Below are positions 37,348 through 50,100 of a stretch of 64,000 nt of DNA, one piece after another (positions within the stretch are counted from its first letter, which is position 1; each line of letters begins with the position of its first letter). Both the position numbers and the translations under genes were made by a program. The notes under the pieces are model-generated. The model had not been told where the DNA came from. It worked only from the letters and a program-made list of their open reading frames with translations, and ran no database searches. Source of the DNA: Nectonema munidae. Taxonomy: Eukaryota; Nematomorpha; Nectonematoida; Nectonematidae. The stretch spans positions 1,099,501-1,163,500 of the forward strand of contig JAUIRK010000993.1 of the NCBI GenBank assembly GCA_030549495.1. Reading direction: 5' to 3'.

Positions 37348-37714
37348 GCATTACGAGCTCAAGTGAAATGTTTTCAAATTCAAGTGATAATAATAATAAA
37401 TGTGCTTATCAAAAAAATGTTAATTAAAAAAGACTTATATTTTTTAATTTTTTTAGATCAGTAATAAATATTTTTCCAAAAATAAATTTTTAGTTTGCAT
37501 TTTTTTATTTTTTTAGAACTCTAAAAATTTGTAAAAGATGTGTAATTCAATTTATATCTTCTCTCAACAAAAAATCAAATATTTTCAAACTTAATAAAAA
37601 ATTAGTTTTCAAGTCGAACCTAAAAATAAAACTACTTTAAACTTGAAAACATTTCACTTGAATTTGAAAACGTTTCACTTGAATTTGAAAACTTTTTACT
37701 TGAACTTGTAATAC
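37348..37714. mobile_element. TA-flanked MITE with 40-bp inverted repeats
   Basis: TA at 37346-37347 and 37715-37716. Left arm GCATTACGAGCTCAAGTGAA then TGTTTTCAAATTCAAGTG. The inverted right arm has GTATTACAAGTTCAAGTAAA then AGTTTTCAAATTCAAGTG. The right arm is preceded by two more tandem copies of TTTCACTTGAATTTGAAAAC (37640-37680), so that terminus has been amplified. Confidence 0.82.
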
Positions 37715-37715
37715 T

Positions 37716-38985
37716 ATAAACTAAATTATTATTAACAAAAAGTTAAAATTACATTCATTGCATACCGAAATAGGACGTTTATTTTTAATCAAAAGTCATA
37801 ATCATTTATTTATAAAGAAGGGCAAGTAAACCTTAACTTAGTGTTAGACGAGTCTTAACGTAATTTGCTTGGTATAATAAATCTTTCGAGACAAATTGTC
37901 TTGTTAATCTTTCAATCACACAAAATGAAACTGAAGTATGCCTCATTTAAACACAAGAATAAGATAATATAATAGCTTCTTCAATAAGAAAATATTTATA
38001 ATTTGTAACCGGAATGAACTTTCCTCATTGGTTTACTTTAGATTTGATATTAAAGATTTAGACGGGTTCAAAAATTGTTGCGATCTGCCTTCGGATGTTG
38101 ATTTTTAAAAAATTTTCCCAACTCTCTTATAAAGGCTCAAAAATAAAAGTGGGGTAAAAAACATTCCAAATCGGATCGGGGTTTCCTTAAAGGAAAACAT
38201 TTAAATCAAGCGTGCAATCTAAAACAAAATAAGCTTTTTTATCTAGCTTTGCATATGACTGAATTATATAAAAACGTTTCTTTCAAATTTTCAATAAAAT
38301 ATAGGACTTATCTTTGACAAGCTTACATACAGTTGAATGAATACTGAGTGCTCTAGTAGTTTTCACATCAATAACAAGCGCACTCGCACAAAATTTTAGT
38401 ATCAACCAATTACTACTAATCTAAGGACGTGAGCCATTAGTTTCAGCAATTTTTTTTAATTCGGTTCGATGAAAATTTTACAAGCGTAACGAAGTTTAAT
38501 GCAAATACCTTTATCTCAGCAATGCGCTTAGCTAATGAATATGAATTCTTTTTACCCCAAACCCATACTTTGTTTATTTACAAATTGCAAACTTCACATA
38601 ACTCACTCTTCTTACACTTTTTGTAGAATCGATTCTTATATAAAATTTTTATTTTCATCTTTCTTCACTAGTGCATGCCTTCTATTTCTGTTTTTAGAAT
38701 CTCCTTTATGTGTTCCTGTGTCTTTTTGTTGTTTTCTTTCAGTTTGTTTCTTTATAATGTTTGTTGTGAGAAAGTCGGTAATTTTTATTTTATATTTATC
38801 CTCATCATCATCATTATCATCATCATACAAAAAGTTTATTTACCACTTTCAATAGCTCAATTTTTGTGCTTTTATTCTATTTATATTGTAGAAAATGATT
38901 GGACAAATATGGTTTTACTTTATGATGATTCAAATAGGAACTAAAAAATCTTTTTAGCTTAAAAAAAAGTCATGCTGTGAAGGTA
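37716..38985. other. AT-rich intergenic DNA with an ATC microsatellite
   Basis: (ATC)n near 38801-38826 creates long low-complexity frames on both strands. No exon with splice sites and domain content was found. Confidence 0.5.
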
Positions 38986-38986
38986 T

Positions 38987-39100
38987 TTAACCCATTTACG
39001 ACCAATGTTTCCAAAGGGAACGCAGACGAACTCCTACTTTAAATGGAATTAAATAGGAATTACTAAAGGTGTCTGCTTTTCTTGGTCTTAAATGGGTTAA
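38987..39100 (-). mobile_element. TTAA-bounded 114-bp MITE (copy F)
   Basis: TTAA at both ends, with CCCATTTACGACC and GGTCTTAAATGGG as inverted ends. Palindrome GTTTCCAAAGGGAAC (39007-39021, one G/T mismatch) lies 16 bp inside the left TTAA. GCAGACGAA and an inverted GTCTGC are inside. Confidence 0.8.
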
Positions 39101-39113
39101 TAGGTATTCGAAG

Positions 39114-39230
39114 TTGAAACCCTTTCAGGCACAATGGGACACCAGTGTCCAAAAATCGTCTGCTTAATTTATATAAAAACTCATTGAGAAAGAAAGCAGA
39201 CGATAGAAAACCCATGCCTCAAAGGGTTAA
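39114..39230 (-). mobile_element. TTAA-type MITE (copy G)
   Basis: Right end CCTCAAAGGGTTAA. The left end TTGAAACCCTTTCAGGC has a mutated TTAA. A perfect palindrome GGACACCAGTGTCC lies at 39137-39150. Two inward-facing CAGACGA motifs. Shares the TTAA at 39227-39230 with copy C. Confidence 0.78.
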
Positions 39231-39364
39231 CCCATTAAGTATCATAGAAATCAGAAGATATTTAAAGAAACGCAGACGATTTTTATTCAAAGTCATTGAA
39301 AAAAGCAGACGAAGATGAAATTACTTATGTTCCCAAATGGGAACATTGGCACTTAATGGGTTAA
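39227..39364 (+). mobile_element. TTAA-bounded 138-bp MITE (subfamily 1, copy C)
   Basis: Same layout and length as 5735-5872 with a handful of substitutions. Palindrome at 39329-39344 intact. Third of three adjacent TTAA elements. Confidence 0.9.
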
Positions 39365-39365
39365 A

Positions 39366-39990
39366 TAAACAAAAATGTATAGAAAAGGATTTTAAATGTA
39401 TGGAATAAGATTCTCTTTGATATTAGAATATATCCAAATATAAAAAAAAAGGTTAAAACTATTCTTTTGTAAGGATTACAAAAAAAATATATATATATAA
39501 AATTTTTTAATGTTACCTGATAGTTATATAGTTACCTAGTGTCCGAGCAATTCTAAATTCTCTATCATTAAACTATTTAAAATTAACTAAGATAGAGTTT
39601 GACTTTAAAGAAAGATGAACACGTTCTAAATTGAAAAAAACATTGAATTATTTCAATACTCGGCGCTAAGTTTATAGAGAAAAATTTATAGATGTGGAAA
39701 AGTTAGCAACTCTAATATAATTTATCATTTATACTAATTTTTGTCTTTTAACACCCTTAATTTATTTCATTCACAGTTACAAAAATTGATGAAAGATTTT
39801 TTTAAGTTATGTAATTGTTTATTTGCAATAAAAATGCCAAATGAATGTAAACAAACATGTAAAATGCTTTAAAATTCACGTCTTTTGCGCTTGGAATAGA
39901 ATTAAGCCTCGCGATTGAGCTATGTGAAATTGTGATGGGTAAACACGCGTAAAATTACTTATTTTTTAAATAAATTTATTTCCAAAATTT
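39366..39990. other. Intron or upstream region of the ErbB gene
   Basis: AT-rich. It ends in the splice acceptor TTTCCAAAATTTTAG before 39994. No upstream coding exon recognised. Confidence 0.5.
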
Positions 39991-39993
39991 TAG

Positions 39994-41103
39994 TTTGTCA
40001 CGGACACACAACTCTTCACATTGATCACTATGCAAAGCTTAAGAAAACACTAGAAGGAAAGAATTGTTCTATCATTATTGGGAACCTTATAATCTTTAAC
40101 ATTGAAGAACACCAGGATTTATCATTTTTGTCATCTATAGAAGAAATTACAGGCTACTTACAAGTTTTTCAGGTTGTTCAAGCCTCTCTTCCCCTCTACA
40201 ACCTAAGACTTGTTCGTGGCAAGGAGTTAACTTTCCACGGAAATAGCATCTACTATGTATACAATTATCGTAAAACTCCTGCAGGTTACGTGGGATTACG
40301 GGATGCCGGCCTTCATTCTCTCACTGAAGTGAGTCGAGGTAACGTTGTCTTCGATGACAGTCCCTTTTTGTGTAACGTTGAAAAGACGATTTTATGGAAA
40401 GATATCATTTCTCCTGGGAGCAATTTCACATTCACCTCAAATGTTTCTAATTCTCATTTTGCTTGCAATGTGACTTGTCCACGCGAGTGTAATGGCTTTT
40501 GCTGGAACTCACACACGTGCCAACGATTAACGAAAGAAATCTGTCATTCGGATTGTGATCGGCATCGCTGCTTCGGGCCTTCTGCGAAAGAGTGCTGTGA
40601 CAAGTCTTGTGCAGGAGGCTGCTTTGGCGTGACTGCCAAACAGTGCTATGCCTGCTCCAAGCTGTCAAATGACGAAGAGTGCGTGGAACAGTGTCCCCTT
40701 TTGACAGTTTTCAATCCCATCTCCTTGCAATTTGAAAGGAATCCCAGAGGAAGGTACTTTTACAAGTCGCGCTGCGTTGAGAAATGCCCGCCCTTTCTTG
40801 TTATCTACAAAGGCGGCTGTCTCAAGAAGTGTCCGAGTGGAAGGACGGAAATAGATCAGCATTGCGTCAGGTGTAATGGTGTGTGTCCAAAGATTTGTAC
40901 TATTAAACGCTCAGAATATGTAAAGCCAAGTAACATCCAAGACTACACCAATTGCACAGTGATTTCTGGATCACTCCTAATCATCAAAAGTTCATTCCTT
41001 CAAGAATTTATGTCGAATGGAACAGTGATTCCGCCTTTATCCGTTCAAGACTTCAAAGTTTTGCAATCCATCAAAACAATCACTGGTGCTTTAGCTGTGC
41101 AAG
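39994..41103 (+). CDS. Egfr: ErbB exon: domain I, Cys-rich domain II, start of domain III
   Basis: 1110 bp. It opens CHGHTT and then IIGNLIIFNIEEHQDLSFL, the receptor L-domain signature. The furin-like cysteines follow (CNGFCWNSHTCQRLTKEIC). The dimerisation-arm segment CPLLTVFNP ... NPRGRYFYKSRC matches the EGFR arm (YNP ... NPEGKYSF). It ends at the start of the second L domain (TNCTVISGSLLI). The preceding intron is phase 1 by the open frame. Several N-x-S/T glycosylation sites. Confidence 0.95.
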
Positions 41104-44100
41104 GTATTTCTATATAACAAATTAATATCTATTTTCATTAAATTCACCCCTAAGATCGTTAAAATTAATTGGTGTAAAAAAACAATCGGATAAGTTCGTA
41201 ACTTTCTTAGTGTGAAGCTAACTTCTTTTCTCTTTAACTGGTTAACGACCTGAGTCAAGAATTGACTTTACAAAAATATCAATCGTCTACGTGCATTAAT
41301 GCTTTTTAATACAAATCTTTTGCTTTACATTAGATTTCGTCTGATTAATCTGATCGTTAACTGGTTAATTAACCTAATAATAATCATGGTTTAATCTCAT
41401 CTTCTAAACTTGTTGTACGTGTATGTATTTATTAATAGTAGGAAAGGGAGAATGCGGTATGAGAAGAGCCTTTTATTTTTTATCAATGTTTCAGATGCAC
41501 CAAATTCTCTCATGGCTTTCAATCTTCTTCCAAATCTTGAGAACATTTACGGACGTGAATTATTTTTCAATGCCTTTTCCCTTTCCATTTACAACAACTC
41601 CTTCAAATACTTGTACCTGGAAAGATTGCGTAAGATTCATAACGGGCAAATTCAAATCTCCAGTAATCCCAATCTATGCCTAAACATTCGATCTTGGAAT
41701 CACTTTGGCAACAAAACTTCGCCTGTCCCTTTCGTCAAATATAATGCCCTCGAAAAAGACTGTCCCAAATGCCATCCCGAGTGTGTTCCTTCTTTAGGAT
41801 GCTGGGCTCCTTCTTCCAGTTCATGTTTGAGCTGTCGTCATTACATCTTTCAGAAGTCTTGTGTTCCACAATGCTCTTTTATTCCAAATTCGTATGCAAA
41901 TGCTTCGAGCAAAATTTGCTTGAAGTGTCATGCCCAATGTTCTGGTGGATGTTTTGGGCCGAAGAGCAACCAATGCCACTCTTGCAAGACGCATAAAAAT
42001 GGTAATCATTGTGTTTCTCAATGCGTTAACAAATGGAGTGATGAACGGGGTAACTGCAAAGCATGTCACAGAAACTGCCATAACTCACAGTAAGATTAAG
42101 TTAGAATATTATCCTTCGTTATCATTCTTTTTTTAATACGTTAAGGCAATCTTTCTTAAAATCACAGGAAGGAAATATTATACAAAAGAATAATCTTAAT
42201 TCATAGGCGTTTTTTTTACTTTAATGACTAAGACAATTAAATTAGGGCATTTTATAATGGTAAACTTTTTAGAGATAACATAATGGAAGAAATAAACAGT
42301 TAAAATTGATACATTACGTTTTATATTAAGGGTGAAAAGAAAGAATTTATTCCGCATATCAAGGTTTTCTCATCTTCATATAAAAACGAACTATTCTACG
42401 ATATGTTTATTATACAGTTTTTGTTTTTTTTCTCTCTATTAATAATAAATATATAAAAAGTAGTTGAGCATAATATACTAGTAAGAATTTAGTTTATTTA
42501 TTAGCTCAAGCTCTCTAAAATGAATCAGCTCAAGCTTTTTACTGCCAATTATTCTCGTGAAGATGAAGCATAATTTTCTATACATAATAAAAGATATTTC
42601 CCCACTTTCTTTCTTTCACAAGTTCTCATTTCTAGGCTAATCCGCGCTACATTTCAATTACATGTGTGCAATTGTCAATTTTGAAATGTATTTTGAATTA
42701 TTTGGAAATACATTTAACCGTTTGATGTCTGGAATTTTGAAGACTAATCCTATGTTTTCATTTTATATATTATTTATTTTTCTTATTATTCAGTAATTAA
42801 AGTAATTTAGTGATTCCCAACCTTTTTTTTCTTGTGGACCCTTTGAGCGATAACCGTATTAACTGTGGACCCCCATGATCTATAAGAAATATGTATATTC
42901 AAATAGGGAAAACATTTCAATTTTATTGTAAATTTAAAAACAACGAATATATATTATATTCATAATTTCACATCTAAAGGCTTCCTTGAACAAGATAAAC
43001 AAAAAATATACGATAATGACTTTCAAATAAAATCTGATAAACATCCAGGCCTTGATAATCAAAGCGCCAAGTAGCTAGAGATTATTGTAATCAACTTCAT
43101 TCAAAGTAAACATGGAATCATAGATGCTATTCGCTAATAATTGCATTGTACAATTAACTTGTAACTCTTATTACACAAAAAGAATAAATATAAATATTTT
43201 GTGGTATCCGTAGCGCAGTCAGTAGTAATTTAACTTTTTAGGAAATCTTTATCGTTATTCAAACTATTTAAAATATGCTTCCATCCAATTTTTATTTTAC
43301 TATTATACACTTTTTGCTATAAACATTTTAGAATATATTGCATAAATAGCTTGTCAATTAAGCGCTAAAACAGTGGATGCTGATAACTCATTTGTTATTT
43401 GTTTACATATTTATTTTTGGTAAAGAGACTCCATGGACCCCTTACTGTGTTAAAAGGACTCCCAATATTCATATTTTTGTCCATGGACCCCGTTAAATTC
43501 TCAATGGAGCGTTAGGGGTCTATGTGGACTCCGTTGGGAAACCTTATATATTTATAGACTAATCTTATATTAAGAGTGCGAGTAAAAGTTGTATGTATTT
43601 AGGTTAGGATTTTTAACTGTCCGACGAGATGTTAAACTCTTTCTTCGTAGTTAATTAATCATATTTTATGTTTTTTCCCATGTATGCTTCCACAACTCCT
43701 CATTATGATGCATTCACGCGTACTCACAGCGTTGACTTGTCACACACATAAATGTGCTAATGACAATAATAATAAAGGACTTGGCCTATAGGCTAGTTAA
43801 ACTTTGCTACTCAATACTAACAAACACCTTCTCCACCCATCATCCCGGCTACAATCATTTTTTATTCACGCTTAACTTATTCCCTCCCACACAATAGCGC
43901 TATCAAAAAATTGTACATGCCGTCAGCCACTACATACATGTTACATGTTCAACACGCCCTTGAACCAATCGAGATTTCAAATATTTCTTCGAGTCGCTCG
44001 CTTACTTCTCCCTCAGTAGAAGCATCGAGCAGTAGCCAGTCACACTAAAGTTAATTTAATTAAAGCTATTGTCGTCGTTCTGATGATGAAGATGGACCGA

Positions 44101-47100
44101 ATAATAACTCAGTAGAGAAGGGGGACAGCTTCTATCATCCTCTTAGTCAAGTAGGCGCCTTTTTGTTTCTTTGAATGAAGGAAAGGGAATAAAGATGACT
44201 TGTGAGAAGACGACGTGCTCCTTCATTATTAAGTTGGATATTGTTTACGCAGCTACCAGCATTGTGTGACGACGCTCTTGCTCATAAGCCGTAAAACAAG
44301 ATTGAGGATAGTGTTAAAAAATTTTTTACTTCTTTAACTGTGGGAATATTTTGTGTAAATATTTGAGTTTTAGTTAAAAAAGAACTTGTGCAAATAGTGT
44401 TAACTCTTTCCAAAAGATTTTGACAGCTTCTTGAATACAATAGCTTTTTTTTCATTACTTTGCCTGCTATGTGCGCAGATTAAAAATTTTATCTCACCAC
44501 CCGAAGCCCCATAATTCACGTGCATGGTCACCCCCTAAAAGTTTACCAGGGTGGGGCAAAGAATAAAAATATTTTATACCAAAAAGTTGGGTAGTATTTG
44601 TGTTATATCGTAGTATTACTAGAACTAGACTTAAATCCTATAAGTGTTTGCTACTGTAGACCTCTGGTTCTCTTTTAACCGGCATAAAAAAGATTTCCAC
44701 AGCTTTCCAAAAGATGAAGACCGGCAGTTGTTAGCTTTCACCGTGAGTTTAGTCCTATCTGATCAGGAAATTTTGACAGCGGTTAAATTCAAGATTTTTG
44801 ATGAGGAAGTCATTAGGTAAAGATTTTTTTAGTACCCAAGATTTGGTTAAGGCTTGGTTGCAAACTAACTATTTTTTTAATGGAAACAATTTTTGCTATA
44901 TTTGTTCATCGAATTCAAGATAAAGAAATAATTCCAGTGGACCTTTAATTTTCTTTGTGAAAAGATATGCAGAGAGCTAAAAGAGCATCTCTTTCTCATA
45001 CAAACTTTGAAATTTTGCTTTTAAATAATTTTTCATAACGGGAATGAAAAATATATGAAACTAATTATATTGTAGATACATAATAATAAATTGTATTGTA
45101 TACTTAAGTAATTGAGTTTTAAATATACTAAAAACTATTTCAATAATTTTAAAATAAAATCTAATTTTCCATTCTTGGATAACTTTTTTTTACGATATCT
45201 TCTGTTAAACTTTTGAAAAAGTGATGGATTAACTGCCTGACGAAGCTAACTATTTTATAAGTGATTTTTGGTTAACGCTGCTGCCTACCCATGACTCCTC
45301 TCTACACTATGTTTTTGCTCACTTTAATCTTTTAAACATTAAATTGATAACTATGTTTATTAAAATTAACTTTTTCAAGGTGTACCGGTCCAAAAGATAC
45401 TCTTGGTTCTAGTGGTTGCAAATTTTGTATGTTCTTGGAAGAAATCAAGGAAAATGAATACGTACTGCATCACATATACTATTTTTTCATTTCTCTATTC
45501 TTATTTTTTGAAGCGCTGCTTGAAAAAAAGTTATAAATGCAAACTTGGTTATTTCACTGCTCCATCTCTCCTATCCAACGCAACTACGCAATTTAGCCTG
45601 CCCTCTCCCAAATTGGTGAGATTTCTTTCGATATTCGTAGTGTGTATGTAAAGTCAGTAGATGAGTGTACTCAAATGCGGCGATTTCTAATCTTTGCCTC
45701 AACATCCCACCACCTCCCTTTTATATAAGTTTGATTTTGCTATCTCCCCATACTTTTTTTTATTATCAAAAACTTCTCCTCAAATTTATGAGAGATGAAA
45801 AGAAAAGAAGTTTGGCGAATGAGTATGGGAACAGCTTTTATCTATAAAACAATATATTTCGGGAAAATATCTTCTCTTTATCAAGTGTAAGATTAGTACA
45901 GAAATTTCATTGCATGCTGAGAAGTGATGTTTCTTGTTTTAAGAGAGGCAGGAGCCTTTGCTTGTATTTATAAGATCTAGATAGGATGTCTTTTGAAGAG
46001 AGAGAGAGAGAAGTGTGCAATATAATGCTGAGTGTTTGTTTTCATATGTATGATGAGAGTGTATATGAATGCATTTTGTTCAAAAAGTTCAAAAAATATA
46101 TAAATGTCTGTATAAAATTTATTGATGTGCATATGTGTTGCTTTTCATGAATTAAATCAACTTCTTTCACAGTTTCTAGCAGCGTTGTCGAATGGGAGGA
46201 AAAATTCGAGCTTAATTCTCCTTTTTTTCTAATTCTCGGACTTCTATCCCTTTAAAATTTCCCATTCCCATTTGGCAAGCTTTGTTTCAACTAAACAGTG
46301 CCGTGCAGTCCACCGCTGAGAAATAAATCATTTGAAAAAATCATCACATCTTTCATGATTAAATGTTTTCGAAGTAACGTCCTTTATACTTCATTCCTTC
46401 AGGTCTTATAAGATATGTGCATCCATAAGAACACAAATCAATTTTGTTTCATCGCTGAAAATAACTTTTAGCCTATCAAACATACTCTAAATTACTTTTT
46501 TCACAATAATCTTTTTTTAATTGAACCTTCGTTAAATCTGTTTTTTAGACAGAGTAAAACTTTTCAAATTTTTTTAAGAATACTTTATTTTGTATATATT
46601 GAAATATTTCCAAATTAATTATTTTCCTACATTACTTGTTTTGCAGACAAATTTCGACTTATTAAGATGTTGGTAATATTTTTTGTACATTTCTGTATAT
46701 CAATTTTTAAGTACAACTACTTTTTGGCTTATTTGTAATAGTTCTTTACTTTAAAATTTCAATAAATTTTTGCAAATATTACTTGTAGAAAATTCAAACA
46801 ATTTAGCTATAGCTCTTTGACTAACATTATTAAACAGATTTTAGGCATTTATTCTAATGATATTTCGGGCATAACTGATCAAATCAAAAAAGTCAAGCAA
46901 ATAAATAATAATAAAAACAACAAAACTCATAATATTCATTATTAAAAAAACGTGAATATAAATGAAGAATTTTTTACAAAAATATTTATATGAATAGAGT
47001 TTTCTGTCCGAAAATTTTTGCATGACATTTTTAATGAGGAAACTATATATAATAATAAATATAAAAAGAATAAAATTAAAATTTTTTATACTAATATAAG

Positions 47101-50100
47101 AATTAATGCTTATATGCCCATATTTTTAGCATTTAATTGCAAAAAATATTTAAAAAAAAAACAACAAAAGGAATATAGTTTTTAGTTGTGGTCGGAAACT
47201 TTTCCACCTCACTGTATGTTGTGTAGACATTTGCGTGTTTTTATGCATTATTTATATAATATTTTCTTTAACAATATTCGAATTGATGTGCTTTTTTCTT
47301 GTATATAAGTGAACTTTTGAGCACCGTTCATAGTACTTAAACGCTGCGCCACTTCTTACAATCATTCCTCATTTCTAATGTTTTCTTTAACATTTTTTCA
47401 AGCACCCACGTTCCTCTGTAAACTTCTTTATTTTACATAAACTTTGAAGTACATAATGCACTCAGGTTGTATTTAAGTTTATTTTATTTTCTTCCAACTT
47501 TATGTATATATACTACATCTTTCAACTTTTTAAACACACTTCTCAACTGTCTACTACTTGATGCAATAAAGTTTATCATCTTTTCCCGTAACTTTACAAA
47601 ATATTTCACTTTTTTTCATCTTCAAAGATATTTTCGAGATCTAACTATCTATTTTCATCTCATTCCTGCATCAATGTGATGTTTATTGTATATTCAGCTT
47701 TAAATTAATCAAAGTATTAGATTTTTTTAATAAAAATATTATATCACTTCTTTTAGTGATGAAGTCAATTTTTAATCTTTCTGGATTCAACTATTTATCA
47801 AAAGTTCAAAATAATATAGAATGTATTTTTAAAATCCGTTTTCAGATTTGTCGATTATGTGATCCACTCTGCACGGGATGTACTGGAGCTGGGATTAGAA
47901 ATTGTTTAACTTGTCGATACTACTCATACCAAGGCACATGTGTTAAGTCTTGTCCTATTAATACGTATAGCCAGCAAAGAAACAACATTTCCTACTGCCT
48001 GCCCTGTTCAAACGAATGCGCTGGAAATTGTACTGGACCAAAGAATGATCAATGTTTTTCTTGCAAAAATTTTCAACTACGCCATAACAATACATATGTA
48101 TTTTTTTATTTTTTACTTGTATACCTTTGCATAGATTAAAAAATGTATATATTTGTAAAGGTTTTTGGATTTTAGAGTTCCTTCCTCTTTTCACGCTTAA
48201 AATAATACACTTTATCCTATTCTATTTTAAAAATGGTATGAAAAATATTCTTTAGTTAGATTATTATCGCAATGATTCTAAGGTTTTTTTTTAATTTTCC
48301 TTTGTCTAAGTAATGAAATTTCTTGGATTGATTTGCCTTGTGTGATTCAAATTTTCGAAATATTCGCAATAATCCTACAATACATGTATACATCTAAATT
48401 TGTTAATAGAACGTTTTTTTGATAATTAAAAAATTAAATTAAAGTTGTAAACCTAGTCAATACTTTTCAATTAAATGGGGAGAGAGATATATAGACAGCC
48501 GTGCTTTCACAGCCTTATTGTAAATTATCAACCTCATCCTCTGAAAGATTAACCAAATTTTTCAAACTTTGAGTATGTTTTGTGAATTGAAGATCCTTCA
48601 AATTATATTTAAGGCGAGGTATTTAAAGTTGGGGCGGATTCCTTCGAGAGACAATGCTACTTGCAGGAGTTATTAAATACTTGTAAATTATTTTAATTTT
48701 TATACATCTGTACATGTTAAAAGTATAAACTATTTTAACCCGCTAACGACCAGAAAAACCAGACGATATCTAGTATAAAGCAGAAGATTTGTATTAAAAA
48801 GCATTAATAACCGCAAACGATTCATATTTTTGTAAAGTCTACATATGTTGACTGTGGTCGATAACTAGGTTAAACACATATTTTGTTTCAAATTTGTGCG
48901 CTGTGATATTTGCTTTAAGTAACTTATGTGTTCACTACCCGTATTATTGTCCAAACCCGTGTCGAAGGCATCTGTGCTGTATTCTATAGTGCTAGCCATT
49001 TATAGCGCGATCACAAATTCCTAAAATCCCATACTAACTGTGCTAGCCTGTATTTGGTAAGATTTATCTAACTTTAAAATTAAGGCCAACATTTTTAATT
49101 TTGCAATTTGCCAGTTTTACCTGAAAAGTCGGTTAGACAAACTGTCTAGGTACTCTTTAAGAAAATTATGCTAAAACCCAATTATTATCGATACACTCAA
49201 ATTGAATAAAACTTTAATTGCATTTGTTAGCCATTATTAAGTGCTTGTATTATACGCCTATTTAGTTTTATTGCCTGCTTCAATGTCCAAAACATACACA
49301 CATAGCCACCGAAAACAAATCTTCCATACAGTATTGCGTTGAACGCAAAAACTCCTCCATCGTTCTGCTCAGTGTTTCTCTCACCTTTCTTCTCTTCTTT
49401 TTGCTCGTATCCTTCAAATGCGTCTACTCATTCTATAGCAAAAGACGAAAGTACTTCTATTCATTCACTTTAACACTTCCTTTTTATTGCCTTGTTTTCA
49501 ATCTCACTACTTATTTTCTGTTTGGATTCATTTATTTAATGGCATAATCATATTTATTCGCCATATATATCCCTTCAAAGTATACATATATGTTTTGCCT
49601 TCATTCTTTTCATAAACTCATGGACATTAAAAATTCTTTGGATCCATTGTCGAAACGCTACTTGTAGTTAGTTAGAGATGCGCTTTCAAGATTTGACAAA
49701 ATTCTGTTTGTACAGTGGCGTATTCAGAAAATTATTTTAGGATAGGATGGGAGGGGAAGAGGCTTTTAAAAATAATTATAATAACTAGGTTGTTATCATT
49801 AATGAAGTTGGACTTTTTAAAGGTAATTGGTATTTCATTGAATCACCAATATATATATCTTATTACAAAAATAGAGCTATTTCACATAAGCTGGAAACAA
49901 ATAGATATAATAGATCGCTACTTCATTTTAAGAAAGAGGGTTATGGCTGATTTGATCATATTTTAACTCGAGTTTTGTAGATAACCACTTAGACGTATTT
50001 GTGTTTCAATGAAAAAATTTTGAAAAGTAAATAACATACTTTAATTTTTAGAATTCAGCTCTCCAACGAATTTTACTTGCAAATGATGGGTGAAGATTCG

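Larger units (their letters stand above)
42090..45379 (+). other. ErbB intron, 3.3 kb
   Basis: Holds a hAT-type MITE (42808-43546), a GC-richer promoter-like block (about 43680-44300) and an isolated exon-like frame (44660-44816). The rest is AT-rich. Confidence 0.8.

Noticed and set aside
38535-38944. Open frames of up to 106 codons on both strands near the ErbB start
   Set aside because: Low-complexity translation of ATC microsatellite and T-rich DNA. None gives a signal peptide joined to an ErbB-compatible phase.
41423-42136. Additional plus- and minus-strand frames over ErbB exons
   Set aside because: They are shadows of the cysteine-rich coding frame.
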